DNA of 64,000 nucleotides, taken from the NCBI RefSeq assembly GCF_000189635.1, contig NW_002476250.1:248001-312000 (forward strand), read 5' to 3'. The translations under genes were made by a program, and so were the position numbers. The notes beneath the pieces are model-generated. The model made no database searches, was not told where the DNA came from, and saw only the letters and a list, made by a program, of their open reading frames with translations. Source of the DNA: Tetrahymena thermophila SB210. Lineage: Eukaryota > Ciliophora > Oligohymenophorea > Hymenostomatida > Tetrahymenidae. This document shows, piece by piece, positions 1-13,580 of this stretch (position 1 is its first letter; each line of letters starts with the position of its first letter).

Positions 1-1
1 T

Positions 2-3000
2 TATTGTAAATCAGCTTCCTAAGTATGTCTTGCAGATGGATAATTTTCTAGTTCACCTATCATTTAATCAAGTTTAGAATATTGCTCATATTAATTTACT
101 ATTTTTTCTAATTATTACTGCTAGCTAACAGATAAAAATAATAGTTCGCGTCAGGCAAAAGCGCAAGATGGCTCATGTTAATCTTTTAGCTCATGTAAAT
201 TTCTAATAAAATTATTTTCACTAAAATTTTCCTAATAATAATTAGCTAATTCAATATATTGTGCATTTGGAAATTATTGCCTTTATTAAAGTAAGTGTAT
301 AGATCTTGATTATGCTTACTAAACTTACAATTTACCTGCTAGGCTTAAAGATTCTACATGTAGTAGCGAAGGAGTCACAGTCAGCACATACTGTGCTTCT
401 AAATATTGTATTTATGCTTAACGTTGTGTCTAATTAAATCCATATTAATTGATTGGAAAAGAAATAAATACAACTAATTGCTTATTAGAAGGGTAAACAA
501 GTTAATATGGAGCAGCATTCTGTTATGAAGGGTAAATAATTATATTTAAATAAATATAATTAAAAATTTTTATTTTTTTTGTAGATATTGTAAAAGAGTA
601 AATCCCTTCACAAGTATTATTGAATGCATTAAAATTTAAGATGAAGCAACCTGGGCCATTGATACAAATGGAATGTGTTTATCGAAGGTTTAGGCTTAAT
701 CAGCTACAAACATAGTACGTTGTTTATTTATTAAATAATTTTTGTTGTATTTAATATTTTATTTCAGTAATATTGCATTCCTAATAGATATTGCTTAGAT
801 CCAAGTGGATATTGTAGACTAACATAGCCTAATGAATGCATTGATTAAAATTACAGATGTGCAAATTAATTAAGCACAACTTAATGCAGACAATGTAATT
901 TATCTTAATGCCTTATTCCATAAACACACACATGTATTTAAGTTACACCTGAATATTGTATCGGCTATGATAGTATAAATTTAATTTAATTTAACTGATT
1001 TTTATATGAAAATAATATATTTAAGATTAGTGCCAACTTATTGATCCAATTAAGCCTGTGATGTGTAAAGCTTGTGCAAGAAATGCATGCTATTTCTCTG
1101 CCTCAAGTAATTCAAATTCATTAAAAACTCAAGATTTTATTATTCATATTTAATCAAAGAAACTTGTTCATCATTTTAGAGCATTTATCTTTAAAAAACT
1201 TATTGTATTAAATGGAATGACTATGATTAAAACTGTACTTTTTAAAATATGGATAATCAAAATGATATGTGTGGAGCTTAGGATGGCTAATGCATTAGCA
1301 TGAGTACTAATAAATGTCTAAAGTGCAATAGCTACACAGTATAAATTGGAGATTTAAAGTGCTACACTGCTGATTAAATTACTATAATTAAATAATAAAG
1401 CTAATAAAACAGCGGAAATACTCCTGTTGTTCGTTTATTTTAATAAATTATTAATTATGTTAAAGAAGATGTGTATTTTGATCAAAATAACTAAACTCAA
1501 ATATGCTCAAATGGGTAATATTAAATAAAGAATTGATAATTTAGAAATATCTCACAATTTTTTTATTTTAAAGATGTGCTGCATGCAATTCTGGAAATAA
1601 CTGCACTAGGTGTTCATAAGATTATTTTTTATTTAAAAATATCTAATCGTAATAACAGATATGTTTAAGCTGCAACGTACCTTCATTTTAATATAATGAT
1701 TACCCTGAATATAGTTATATTTAACTCATGCAAAATTCTGCAATTGGATAATTCTACTAATTAAGTAATTATTACTCAAACATCATAGGCAAGTGCTCAT
1801 AGTGTAACACAAATTTAAACTAATGGTAAGATTAATTTCCAAAATTTTATTAAATAAAAATTTTTTTTGCTAAAAGGTATATGCCCTAGCTCAATAACTT
1901 ACTTTAGTGTAGTAGTTATGATATGTAGTATGGATAGCTTTAAAGATTTACCACTTTACCAAATATTCCTTCTTATTTTAAAGTAGTATAGGCAAACAAT
2001 AATTAATTTTAGCTCATATAGTCTTCACCCCCTGCTAGTAAATGTAAGAGAGCTTATTAAAATAGTGTTAGTTTTAATTTCTTTTTGATCAAAATTAACA
2101 AGGTAAAAAATCAAATTGTCAGACATGCAGTTTTGATAATTCAGGATTAGAAACGTGTTTAAATTGTGAAAAATTTTACACCTTAAACTTAAACAATTAG
2201 TGCATTTCATGTCCAATAAACTGCACATCTTGTTTTTATGGAGGATTTTTAAATGGATAAAGTATGAATTGGAATTAAAATACTGATTATTATGACTGGC
2301 TAAAAAAGTAAACTCTCACTCCTTAGTTATATAATCTCTATTGTTATGAGTGTAATCAAGGTTTTACTTTAAGTAAAGATTACAAGTCATGTTAAACATG
2401 TAGTTCAAACTGCCTTTAGTGTGTTTATAGTAAATATTAAACTTTAAGACTCCAAGTAATAATTATTTTTTTAATATAGCAAATGGCTTGATTTCATTAA
2501 TAAATAGATTCAATTTGTTAGATTAAAATGATTCAACTATAACATTAAAGTGTTCTTTGTGTTAATCCAACTACTTATTAAGCTATGATGGTAATTTATT
2601 TATACTTTAACAAGAAGAATGAGCTTAAACAATATTAAAAATTAAAAATATTGTTAACTTTTATTGATAATATATTATTTATTAAAAAGGGTAATCATGC
2701 TAATAATAGTAATCATAATGTATTGATATGTAGTATGGTGATGATGCTTCAAGAATATCATTTAGCTTAAATTATTATTTCTTACCTAGAACTTAGGCAA
2801 GTACTTTTTTTCATTGTTTTAAATGCATGAACACTCCAAGTTCTCGTTTAGTGGCTATTATTAATTCAGATAAAACTTCAAGTTGTGATGCTAGTAAGGC
2901 ATAAATAATTGGATGCACTTATGAAGTATAATATTAAATTTCAGGAATCAAAAAGATTTATTGTCTACAGTGTGATAATAATATGGTATTTCACTACGAA

Positions 3001-6000
3001 GATTCTCTTTAGTGTTATGGTTTTTGTAATCTTTAAGTATGATTTATTAATTTCATTTAATTTTTAAATTTATCCTTCTTTAATTTATAGATTCTAGGGT
3101 GTTAAAGTTGTTATTCTTACTAAGCATAAGATTCAAAAAGTCTAATTTACTAATGCACTTAGTGTAACTAGGGAATGCATCCAACTTTTACAGGATGCTA
3201 ATACTGTCCAACAGGGTGCAGCACATGTTATGAAAGTAATTTATAAAAAATAAAAATAAATTTTTTTATTAATGATTTATTATTAAATGCTATATTTTTA
3301 GTCTCATCATAAGCAGACACCAATAAAGAGATAGAAAATTTAACAAATCAAATTATCTACTATAATATACAAAATACCGTTTAAGATAGATTAAATTATA
3401 ACAAAAATAATTCATATAGAACAATATGCACAACTTGCTAATAAGGGTATATATTAGATACAGAAACAAATTTGTGTAAAAAAAGTAGCTGTGGAGATAA
3501 TTGTGGTTGGTGCTAGCTTATCAATTAGCAACCAATATGTATTTATTGTAATACTGCATTAATGAATTAAATCTTTTAATTATAGCAGTATATAGTTTCA
3601 TTATACTAATTGAGCGCCCTTAAGTAAGATGACATAGTTAATTTTAGCAACCAAAAAGACAACTGCTACCTTTGTCCTTTTGCGTAATAATTAAACAATT
3701 TTTTATTTGATGAATTTTCATTATTTTTTAATTTCCATTTAATTAGTCGAAAATAAAAACCAATAAAAATTTAAATAAAATGAGAATTTTAAAATTAGAA
3801 TACATTAACCATGAAAACTAACTTAAATTAGTATAAAAATAAATAATTTTAGTTTTAATTCAAAATTTTAACACAATCAGTATCAAAATTATAAAAATTT
3901 TTTAAGTTCTTACCTACTTTTTTGAGAGAGATTTAAAAGTTAATTTTTTTAAAAAAGATGTAAAACATGTAATACTACAGATACTTCCTAGTAAAGTACT
4001 AATTTGTATAACACATAATGCTTTTCATGTAAAGATATTAACAAAATTAATACTCCTCTTAAACAGGATTATGAATTTAGATATGATAATGAGAGATAGA
4101 GATGCACTTTGTGTAAAAGAAATGATCAAAGCTGTTATTACACTAAAAACACAACTATCTACGCTTAATGTAAAAACCTTAATAGCTAAATTGGAGATGG
4201 AACAATAAATAATCCAATCAATTTATTAAGAACTTAAGAAGTTAAATGGGATTAAGTTATACTCAATGAAGACAACTATTTAAAGTCTGTTGTTTATTTA
4301 AATGAGCTTTCGATAAAAGAGTTATATGTTAATATTATCCTTTTGGGGGATTAGTGTGAGGTTGATGATGATATTTTAATTAAAACCACACTTATGCAAT
4401 AATTTTAAAGCTTAAGAGTTTTAAATATCACGATATTAAATTCTTAGAGGGTTTAAACTGGCAATATTTTTTAACCTTTTTATAAATTAAAAATATATAA
4501 CTAAATATTGATATCTGGATTTTCTCATGTTACATTTAAGAATGTGAATATTATTTAGCATATTCTAACATATAGTTCAAATACAGTTAAAATTTAAGGT
4601 TGGAAAAATATCCAAAGTGTTGAATTCATTTAAGTTAACATTATTTCAAATGTAGTTGAACAAATTTAGCAAAAATTCTAAAATATGTATTATGCATCTT
4701 TCTAAATTTAACTAGTTGATTTATAGTAAAGTCTAAAACTTAGTGAATTTTAAATGCTAGCTTTCTAATTATAAAAAAGCACTTTTTTCAAACTAACCAA
4801 TTAATAGAGCAATCCAAAAAATATAACTTTAGATTTCAACTAAGTTCAAATTCAGCAAGTAAATTATTTAATAATATATTTTTTTTACAAATATTTAAAT
4901 TTAAAAAAGAATAAATTGATTAACTCAGTATTTCTAGAAGTTTAATCTGAAATTGTCAATTTTATAAATAAAAATTTTCTATTGATAAACAATTAATTAA
5001 CGAATTCCTCTCAACTATTTAATTTCAATGCTTAATCAAGTTTAAGCTATGTTAATTCTTAGCAAAGCTAAATAAATATTGTAAACAATACTGTTTAAAA
5101 CCTATCTTGCTTCTTTTTAAATCCCAATTATATCTAAAATAATATCTATGATATAGTTATTGAAAATAATATGTTTGCTAATATTTTACAATCTCATGGA
5201 GTTTACAATTTCAACTTAATTTAGATTGTGAAAATGTCAATCAAAAATAACATATTTAAAAACTAAATTCTATTTTAAAGTTTATAACAATCTTCTTAGT
5301 TGACTTAGTAGTAGTATTCATAGTAAGTGTCTACTTTTTTATTTAGTAATTTAAATATTTTACTCAATTAAGTTCAAAACCAAGAAATTATGATAGTAAA
5401 AATTGTTGGAAGTTAAGGCTTGTCTTAACAGATAAATATTAGAGATGTTTTGATTAATTAGTAAGTTAGTAATGTTTAACAAATGAGTTGTTTTATCTTT
5501 TCTATAAGTAATTTAAATACAGCGATTATTTAAGATTTATAATATCTTAATTCTAACTACCCTAGCATTATTTCTACAAATGGAATTAATCATTTAGTTA
5601 TAAAAAATATTGTATTATTTTATGATACATCTTTCATTAATTCAATAAATTAATATTTGCTATACTTAAGTAACACTGCTTAAAATTTGCTAGTAAAGAA
5701 TGTCAAAGCAAATAATTTGAAATCAACTAATAGCATAATCATGATTGATAACTAATTATTAGATACTTAACTACCCTTTAATTCATAAAGCTAAGTGAGG
5801 ATATAGGATTTAATTTTTGATAATAATTCTTTAAATGTTGTTAATGTAATTTCTACTATAGCTGCTGTTAGGATTTTTTCTATTTAACAACAAGTTATTT
5901 TTATTGATAACATCCTTTTCTAAAAAAATTCTATTTATCTTTCAAAAGATACTGTAAAATTTATTTAAATTTAATATGAAGTAATTTTTTTACTAATTTT

Positions 6001-9000
6001 TATAAAAGATTTACTTAGGAACAGAATCTGGTTCAGGACTGAGTATAAATGCTTCAAGAAGCACAATATATATCACGAAATCACTATTCTAAGATTAATT
6101 TAGCTAAATATCAAGAAATACTCTAGTTGTTGAGGCTCTAAATTTGAATATAGTTTCAACAAAATTTTAAAATACAGCTAACATTGATAGTTATCAATTA
6201 AGTAATACTCAGGGATGTTTTCTTTTTGCTTCAGTGTGTAATTTATAAATTTCAAAATCTATTTTTACCAGAGGATTTGCTTAAAGCGGAGGAGCTATTT
6301 ATTTGTAGCCAATAAAATAAGCTCTCCATTATTTAAATGATGTTGAGATTGATGGAAATATTTCTTCATTCAATTAAGTATAGAGCCAAGGCGGAGGAGT
6401 ATTTTTAGATACTTCGAAGTGTGAATCTATTGATTTGTATATCAAAGATTCTATAATATAAAATAATTACTCTCTTTAATCAGGTGGAGCATTGTATGTT
6501 ATTAACTCTCTCACTAAAATTTTTATTTCTATTTCTTCATGCATTTTTATGAATAACTTTTCAGGAGCGGATGGATCTTCATTAAGTGCAATATTTCCAA
6601 ATCAATCAAAGGGAAATCTTTTGATTGAAAATTCAAGCTTTCTATATAATTAATAAGAATTAGATCAAAATTTATTCAGACAAGCTATAAAATACTTTAA
6701 TTCTAATAGCTTCTTGTAATCCAGCATTTTAAATTTAGGAAATTTTGTGAATGTGGTGATTTAGAATAACATTTTTAGAAATATTCAATCATATTAATTA
6801 AGCAAGAGGAGCTTGAAAGCTAATAACTAAAATATTGTTTGTATGGGAACAATCGTAATAAATTAATGTCTAAGCTTATTAGATAAATAAAATTCTTACC
6901 AAAATATTTAATAGTGCTAGTCAGCTATTAGTATAAACTGTTAGATCATTTCTATAGATAGCTCAAATTATCGCTAGATCCAAGACTTTTAAATCTCAAC
7001 TACTTAAAATATGCCAAATAGTTAAGATATGAATTATCTTATTTTGTATTCAGCTCAGTTCTTAATTGATATCAGATTTGCAAATTTTGAAAATATAATT
7101 TGTTAGTATTGTCAAAGAAGCTCATTGATCTTATCTTCAAAAACTGTCAAAATAACTTCTTCTACTTTCACAAATAATACTTCGAATAATGGTGGAGCTT
7201 TATTATTTAATGACTATTAAAACAATTAGTAATTTATGACCATAAAAAGTTAAAATTTATAAACATCTAATTAATTATATATTTAAAATTCTACCTTTAA
7301 AAATAACTTTTGTTAAAATGATGGAGGCTCCATTTATTTAAATGCCACTAATAACTTAGTTGCATCAATTGCTAATAGTATATTTAGTAATAATACATCA
7401 AAAAATAATGGGGGAGCTATTTATAGTAATCAACTTCTTCCTTAAACATAGTCAACTATTTCTATTATTTCATCTTTAATACTAAACAATTAAGCAAATA
7501 AAGGAGCTGTATACTACTCCTTGAGCAACCCAATAAATTTGTAAGATCCATCGAATTATATATAAAATAATAAAGCATTAGAGTTTGGAGCTGAAGATGT
7601 TTTTATACCATCAAGTTTTTTATTGATATATGATAAAGGATAATTTAATAATTTATACGCAATAAACCTAACATCGCAAACACTTGATGTAAAAAATAAA
7701 TATTTTTTATTAAATTAAAATTAAATTTTCGAATATAAAATAGGTAAATTTTTATGGAGTGTTTTTGACTAATCATAGAGAATAATTCAAAGAAATAAAA
7801 GATGATATTTATTTAAATTTAGTTTACGATAGTAGTGTCTTGAGTATTACTCCTTAAAATATTCCTTTTTAAAATGGAGTGTTCAATTTAACCAAAGAAC
7901 TGACTATTTATGGAAAATTAGGGATGAAAATTTAAGTTTAGCTGAAATTAATCTATTCAAATTAAAAATATTCAAATGTTTTCAATTAAATAAATAATTA
8001 TCTTGAAAATCAAAAAATAACATTTTAACTGCAATAATACTGCTATCCTGGCTAATAGATAGTGTAAGTAAAAGGTAAATATGACACTTGCACTTAGTGT
8101 TAATATCAATTTTATAGCTTAGAATAAAATAGCAAATATTGCTCCAAGTGCAATATTGATGCAGCTGTTTGCTATTAAGACTAAATTTTACTAAAAAATG
8201 GTTATTGGAGAGAAAATAACAAATCTGATATAATTCTTTCATGCTCTGATAATAATTAAAATTGCATAGGTGATCTTAACCCATATGATGAGTCAAGATA
8301 GTCATAAAAAAAATTTAATTCTACTTAAAATTATTATTGCAAAGTTGGTAAATTAACATAAGCAAATTTCTTTTTAATTTTAAAGGTCTTATTTATAAAT
8401 TAGGTCACATAGGAGCTTTGTGCTAAGATTGCGATTTGATGGCACAATATTGGAAAGATTCATTTATGTAATACGGTAATAAACAATGCATCAAGTAATT
8501 TTAATTAAAATTTAGATTTTTTGTTTTAATTAATTTTGTTGTATTAGTTGTAAGAATACATAGAATATCCTCATAATATTTTTGGTGATACTAGCTTTTT
8601 TTGTAGTTTTTGCCTTGATTCAGATATACTAAATAATAAAATCCACATATAATCAGATCCTTATTAAATATTGCAAACTAATTGGATTGGACACAAAGCA
8701 AGTTATTACTAAAACTGATGACACTGCAATTTATATAAAGATTTTAGTAAATTATTTATAAATTCTGTCAATCATTATTGATGCGGATATAGGTATACCT
8801 TTTTAAGTAGCTAGGATTATCAAATCAATAGCTAATCCCTTACAAAGTGCTTTAGAAACATAAGACTGTTTATTAAAAGAAATTTACCAAAATCTACAAT
8901 TTTAATTTAACTTTATTTATTTTAGAGTAGTCGCTTCTTAAGTATTTTTATTGCTTGTAATACTTTGTATTTTGTTATTAATAACGACATGGAGCTTGCT

Positions 9001-10272
9001 TTTACGTAAAACACACTATCTTAAATCATACTTCAAAGTTGCTATATTATACTTCTTAATCGCTAATTAACCTGGAGTACTAAATATCATTTTAGGAACA
9101 GTAATTTAATTAAAAATAATTTGAATTAATTTAAGAATTTAATTTTTATATAGGCATCTTGCAACTAAATTGGAAGCAAATATTATATAAAATAATACTC
9201 TTCTATTGAATGCAATTAAAATCACATGGTTTATTCCCTAACTCTTTTGTTCCCAATTTTACTAGTTTGGACTTTAATATTTTAAGCCCTGCTATTTTTC
9301 TTGTTAAGAACAAAAAGATTTGACTTAGATAAAATAAAAGTTAGAATTGGCTTTGGATATCTCTATCAGGAATATACTCTAAAGACATATTAATGGGAAT
9401 AAATTAAAATATTTTAGAAGACATTTTTAATCTTTTCATCTAATTTATTATTCTCTAACTCTATTTTAAATCTTGCGTGCTAATTATTAATAAATCTTAT
9501 TTATAAACTCCTTTCAAACCATAGTAAAATTGATAAATTAAATAAATATAATTTAACATAAATAAATTTTAAAATAGTTAAACCATATTAATCTGCAAAG
9601 CTTAATAAACTCGACAATTAATGTAGTAATATTGGTTGTATATCTTTAGGATTAGGAATAATTATGACCTAATCAAAATAAATTTACCTAGAATTAGCAG
9701 CTCTTTTTTTGCTAGCAATTATTAACTTTTTTGGCTTAACCTTAATCTTTTTAAGGGTTTTTGAACAAAAAATAGACAAATTAAAACAATTATTTGAATC
9801 TATATATCCCTTTTTATTAAGATCTCAATTCTTCAAAAAGCATTTTATGCATAAAATTCATTTTATTCCAAGAAAAAAAATAACAGATCTATGGGGTTTT
9901 TTGAGAAAATTACTAACTAAATAAAAACTAAAGTATACCAAACTTTAAAGAAAAGAAGAATTCTATTTGATTAAAATGAAAAGATATTATAACCATTCTC
10001 AAAGTATTTTATTTAATATTGTTCATGTACAATACATTTATTAATTAATTAATTATCAAATAGATATGCTCACTCAAGTCACCTTAGAAAAGCACAAAAT
10101 ATAAAAAATTTTAAAAAAGAATCTTGAAAAAATTTAAGCTAGAACTTCAACATCTAATTTAGAAATAAGCCAAGTAAATTATCTAAATGCATCTATTGAA
10201 TTTGCTCAAAATAGGAGTTTTGATGTGCTAGAAGAGCTTGATTAATAAGAAAAAAAATCAAAACTCTAATGA
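2..10272 (+). CDS. Giant Cys-rich, beta-helix, multi-TM surface protein (5' end outside window)
   Basis: The frame is open from base 2 and runs, through many short introns, to TGA at 10270-10272. Clear introns include 532-584 and an unusual 274-nt one at 3684-3957, both phase-consistent. The first 4 kb encodes dense cysteine repeats of furin/growth-factor-receptor type, for example around 3430-3560 (CTTCQQGY, CGDNCGWC). From about 4.2 to 7.6 kb come parallel-beta-helix style repeats with recurring Gly-Gly-Ala/Gly-Ser turns (GGGVFLDTS, SGGALYVIN, NGGAIYSNQ). About 8.0-8.5 kb returns to Cys-rich EGF-like sequence (GHIGALCQDC). Then come several hydrophobic segments (the first near 8945-9005, VFLLLVILCILLLITTWS; another near 9700-9760) and a basic cytoplasmic tail ending LEELDQQEKKSKLQ. 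Known ciliate families share this architecture, usually as uncharacterised transmembrane proteins; a surface or adhesion role is inference. One gene rather than two is favoured because cysteine repeats continue across the 274-nt intron. Exact exon ends were not all resolved. Confidence 0.8.
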
Positions 10273-10918
10273 ATGATCAAAAATAAATCCAAATAAATTT
10301 TAGCAAAAGGATCAAACAAATTAATTTTACAGAATAAATACCTATAAATAAAAATAAAATAATTTTTTTTGTTTTACTTTGAAATATCGACTTACTTTAA
10401 AATTTTAATTTATAAGATACTCATGATGTTAATTAGAAGCTTAATTTTTAGTTATTATGTTAAAAACACTACTTCACTCTATATACTATAAAATTATTTA
10501 AATAAAATAATAATTGATTATTTTTACTTCAATTTATACTATGTTGCTTATTTAAAATCTAATATTGAATAAATACCTAAAAATAAAATATTTAAAAAAT
10601 TATTTTTATGTTAAAATAAGATACAGTGCTGTATTTCAATTTAATTATTTTAAAAAACTCAATTATTGTAAGTTTAACTAAAATGTTTAAAAGAAAACAT
10701 AATTTAACTCATTAAATTTTAAAAATATTTTAAATAAATTATGGAAATTTTCAATTTCATTTTATGTTTGAAATTTTATTTTAAGACATCTTTAATAAAT
10801 AAGGAAAACATTATTTATAAAATGAATAGCTACTTTTTTAATATGAATTATACAATATAAATAAATAATAATAATATTGATTGATACCAAATCAGAATTT
10901 TTAAATTTATTAAATCAA
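10273..10918. other. Intergenic, AT-rich
   Basis: Between the giant surface-protein gene and the next start. Poly-A/T tracts and short ATTTAAAT-type repeats only; no coding or RNA signal seen. It should hold the 3' UTR of gene 1 and the promoter of gene 2. Confidence 0.6.
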
Positions 10919-12001
10919 ATGGTGTCCTCATTGGATATAGATTCTTTATATTCTTTTAAAAGTTTACTTTCGTACTATTAACTACTCAGCTACTTATAAA
11001 AAATTTTACTTGCTTCTAATTCATTTTTATTAGAAGGAGAGTATTTTTATTTGAAAGTACTCAAAAAACTATTAAATTAATCTTTTGTTAATGTACTTCT
11101 AAATTTATAATTTTCATTAAAGTTTTATTTATTTTCAGTCGTGCTAATAAACGGCTACAAGTTATCGAAGCTATGCTGAATTTATATTTGTTAATCGAAT
11201 TATTTTTCCTAGAATGAAGTGTTAACCTTTTGGTAGTAATTTGAAGATGATCCCAGATTTAAAGATAAGTTTAGCTTTTTTTATGTGTTTTAGTTTATTA
11301 AGTTTGGCAATTAATTATTTTATTCTATTTTATTTGTAAGTATCTTACTAGGTTTAGGGATTTAAACTTAAATTCCATTAAATGTATAGAATGGTTTAGA
11401 AGAGGTGATTTAATTTTTTTAATTGTTAGAATTTAATTATGTCTAATAGATTGAATAAAACTTTTATTTTGTTTGGCTATGTATTTTATTATTAGTATTC
11501 TCGTTTCGATCATAATCTTAAGATGAAGTATATTAATTTGCTTTTGGTTAATTTTTATTAGAAGAATTTGATCTTATTTCATTAAATATTTCATTAAATT
11601 GTTATTATTCATTTTTTTATGAAATTTAAATTTTAGGTAAATAGTTTTGCTTTGAACTGCTAAATTAAGGTCCATGCTAACTGATTTAAGGTAAATTTTG
11701 TATTCCATACTTTACACTAAGTGGTGATTTGCTCTGCTAAACGTTCTACCTATTAAAATCTTCGTTTTTATCTAATAAAATTTCTGAAACCCTGTTGTTA
11801 CAATTTTACTTGATTTCAGTCTTTTTATTTTTCTTTTATATAATTAATATTCAAATAAAATTTATTTTAAATAAATTATTTTACTCCATGCTAATTTTAG
11901 TTATGTTGATTGTATCTATTGTTCTCGTTGCATTTACCAACAACAAAATTTTCTTTATTGAATTACAAATTTTTAGTAGAAATTTGTATTTTATCTAATG
12001 A
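10919..12001 (+). CDS. Small polytopic membrane protein, unknown function
   Basis: Preferred model: exon 10919-11086 joined to 11213-12001, phase 0, 318 aa, TGA at 11999-12001. It starts MVSSLDIDSLYSFKSLLSYY. The second exon is open for 263 codons and carries several hydrophobic stretches, such as FYSILFVSILLGLGI near the middle and a C-terminal pair ISVFLFFFYII and SMLILVMLIVSIVLVAF, so a multi-pass membrane protein is likely. Between the exons lie two candidate acceptors. The first, TTTTCAG at 11138-11139, gives a different frame ending at 11408; the second, TTTTTCCTAG at 11211-11212, gives the long frame chosen here. No family was recognised. The last 186 nt overlap the antisense frame of the neighbouring gene, so one of the two 3' ends may be wrong. 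Confidence 0.55.
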
Positions 12002-13079
12002 CAGTTCAGTTAAAGAATTTAAATTATTATTTTAATTAGACTAGGAAGGACCATAAAATTGTGATATATTCTTTTTATTATCTTTATGATCATCAGAAAT
12101 TTCAGTTAAATATTTTGACACTATAAATTTTTTATCTTCGCTGTTATCTTATGATTCACTTTTGGAATTATTGTTATACATTAACTATGAGCTTGAGCAC
12201 TTAATCTCTTAAGACTTATTTTAATCTAAGTATTTAATATTTTTCTCTGACTTCTTTGGGTGATTTTTATTTTTTTACATCTATATAAATAAGGTAAATA
12301 TTATGACATTATTATTTTTATAAGAAAATGTTCAAAAAAGATATTATTTTAAATTATTATTAAGGGCACATTTTATTGAATAAAGATTTACCTTTTTAAA
12401 AATTTTTAATTTATTGCCATTGAAAAAATCTTTTAAGAATTTATCTTAAAGAGGATCATATTCTTAATATGCTTGTTACTTTGAGTTTCCATCTACTTTG
12501 AAAGGCTATTCCTATATAAATAACCTAAACCTAAAAAAAATCTCTTTACTTTAGTATCAAACACAAATATTGAATAATATACTTTTTTTTTTTATTTTTA
12601 GGAGCTTTAAAGTTAATAGGAGGCTAATTGTATGATGCCTAAATACTATTTTTAACTGGAGTTTAAGATTAAGATTAAGACTTAGATTGCTTAAAGGTTT
12701 AAAGATTATTTAGTACCATTTTATTACTATACTTAAAATCTGATTCAGTCATTTCAGCTTCAAGTAAGTTATTAAGTCCTTCTTTAAACTTACTAGAGAT
12801 AGGAGATTGAAGCTCAGCCGTTTTGGCAATCATAAAATCTTCATTTATTCTCCTATCTATTGCAATACAATCATCTTTACTCATTTTATTTTGTTAATCT
12901 TTATCACTCAAATCATGATTCTCTTAATATTCATAAATTTGTTTTTTTAAAGGCTCAAAATCAAAATCAGTTACTACGCAAGAATTATTAGGTAGTTGAT
13001 TTGTTCTTGCTGATTATGGTTTAGACATTTCTTCTGTGATTGGAGAAAAATTGATTCCATCATATTTGTTAAATTACAT
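11816..13079 (-). CDS. Hydrophilic Asn/Gln/Lys-rich protein, unknown function
   Basis: Three exons in transcript order: 13079-12583, 12530-12392, 12280-11816. The phases fit exactly (497, 139 and 465 nt) and encode 366 aa. It starts MQFNKYDGINFSPITEEMSK; TGA is read at 11818-11816. Exon 1 includes a mixed-charge helical stretch (CIAIDRRINEDFMIAKTAEL). The rest is low-complexity Asn/Gln/Ser/Lys with no signal peptide or membrane segment. The gene is transcribed divergently from the channel gene at 13581, with about 500 bp between the two starts. The last 186 nt lie antisense to the end of the membrane-protein gene ending at 12001; an unrecognised intron near 12000 could shorten this gene. No family recognised. 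Confidence 0.6.
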
Positions 13080-13580
13080 TTAAAAATGAATTTTGTGAAT
13101 GTAGTGTTGCTTATATTACAGTGCAGATATATTTGATTATGAATTAATTCAATATTAAATAATTAATTTGCTAAAAGTTTTAACTATTAAATGAATATCA
13201 AATATTTTAACAGAAAAAAAAATAAAATAAAATTTTATAATATGATTTTTAAAAATAAAATAAAAGCATTTTAAATTATTTAATTAAGTAAAATCGCAAA
13301 AATAAATTTAATTTCTCCAAAATAAATTCTAATTTTAATTCTGAAATAGTAGATTTAAATAATATCATTTAACTATATTATGAAATATATTAATAAAATT
13401 CTTAAATATACTATTCAGTTCATTTGATAATAGGTAGGCAATTCAATTATCAAACGTAAAAGAAAAATATTGTTAAAAAATTGTTAAATTTTTTAATTAC
13501 AATTAATACACTAAATAATTAATAAATTCTATTAATTAAGCTTAATTTATTAGTATAAAACTCAAGTAGAATTAAATTTT
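13080..13580. other. Divergent intergenic region
   Basis: The gene at 13079 is read leftward and the channel gene at 13581 rightward, so this 500 bp must serve as upstream DNA for both. It is almost pure A/T with homopolymer runs; no specific motif could be identified. Confidence 0.5.

Noticed and set aside
11140-11408. Alternative reading of gene 2 ending at 11408
   Set aside because: Uses a good acceptor at 11139, but gives a shorter product and leaves a 263-codon membrane-type frame unexplained; kept only as an alternative.
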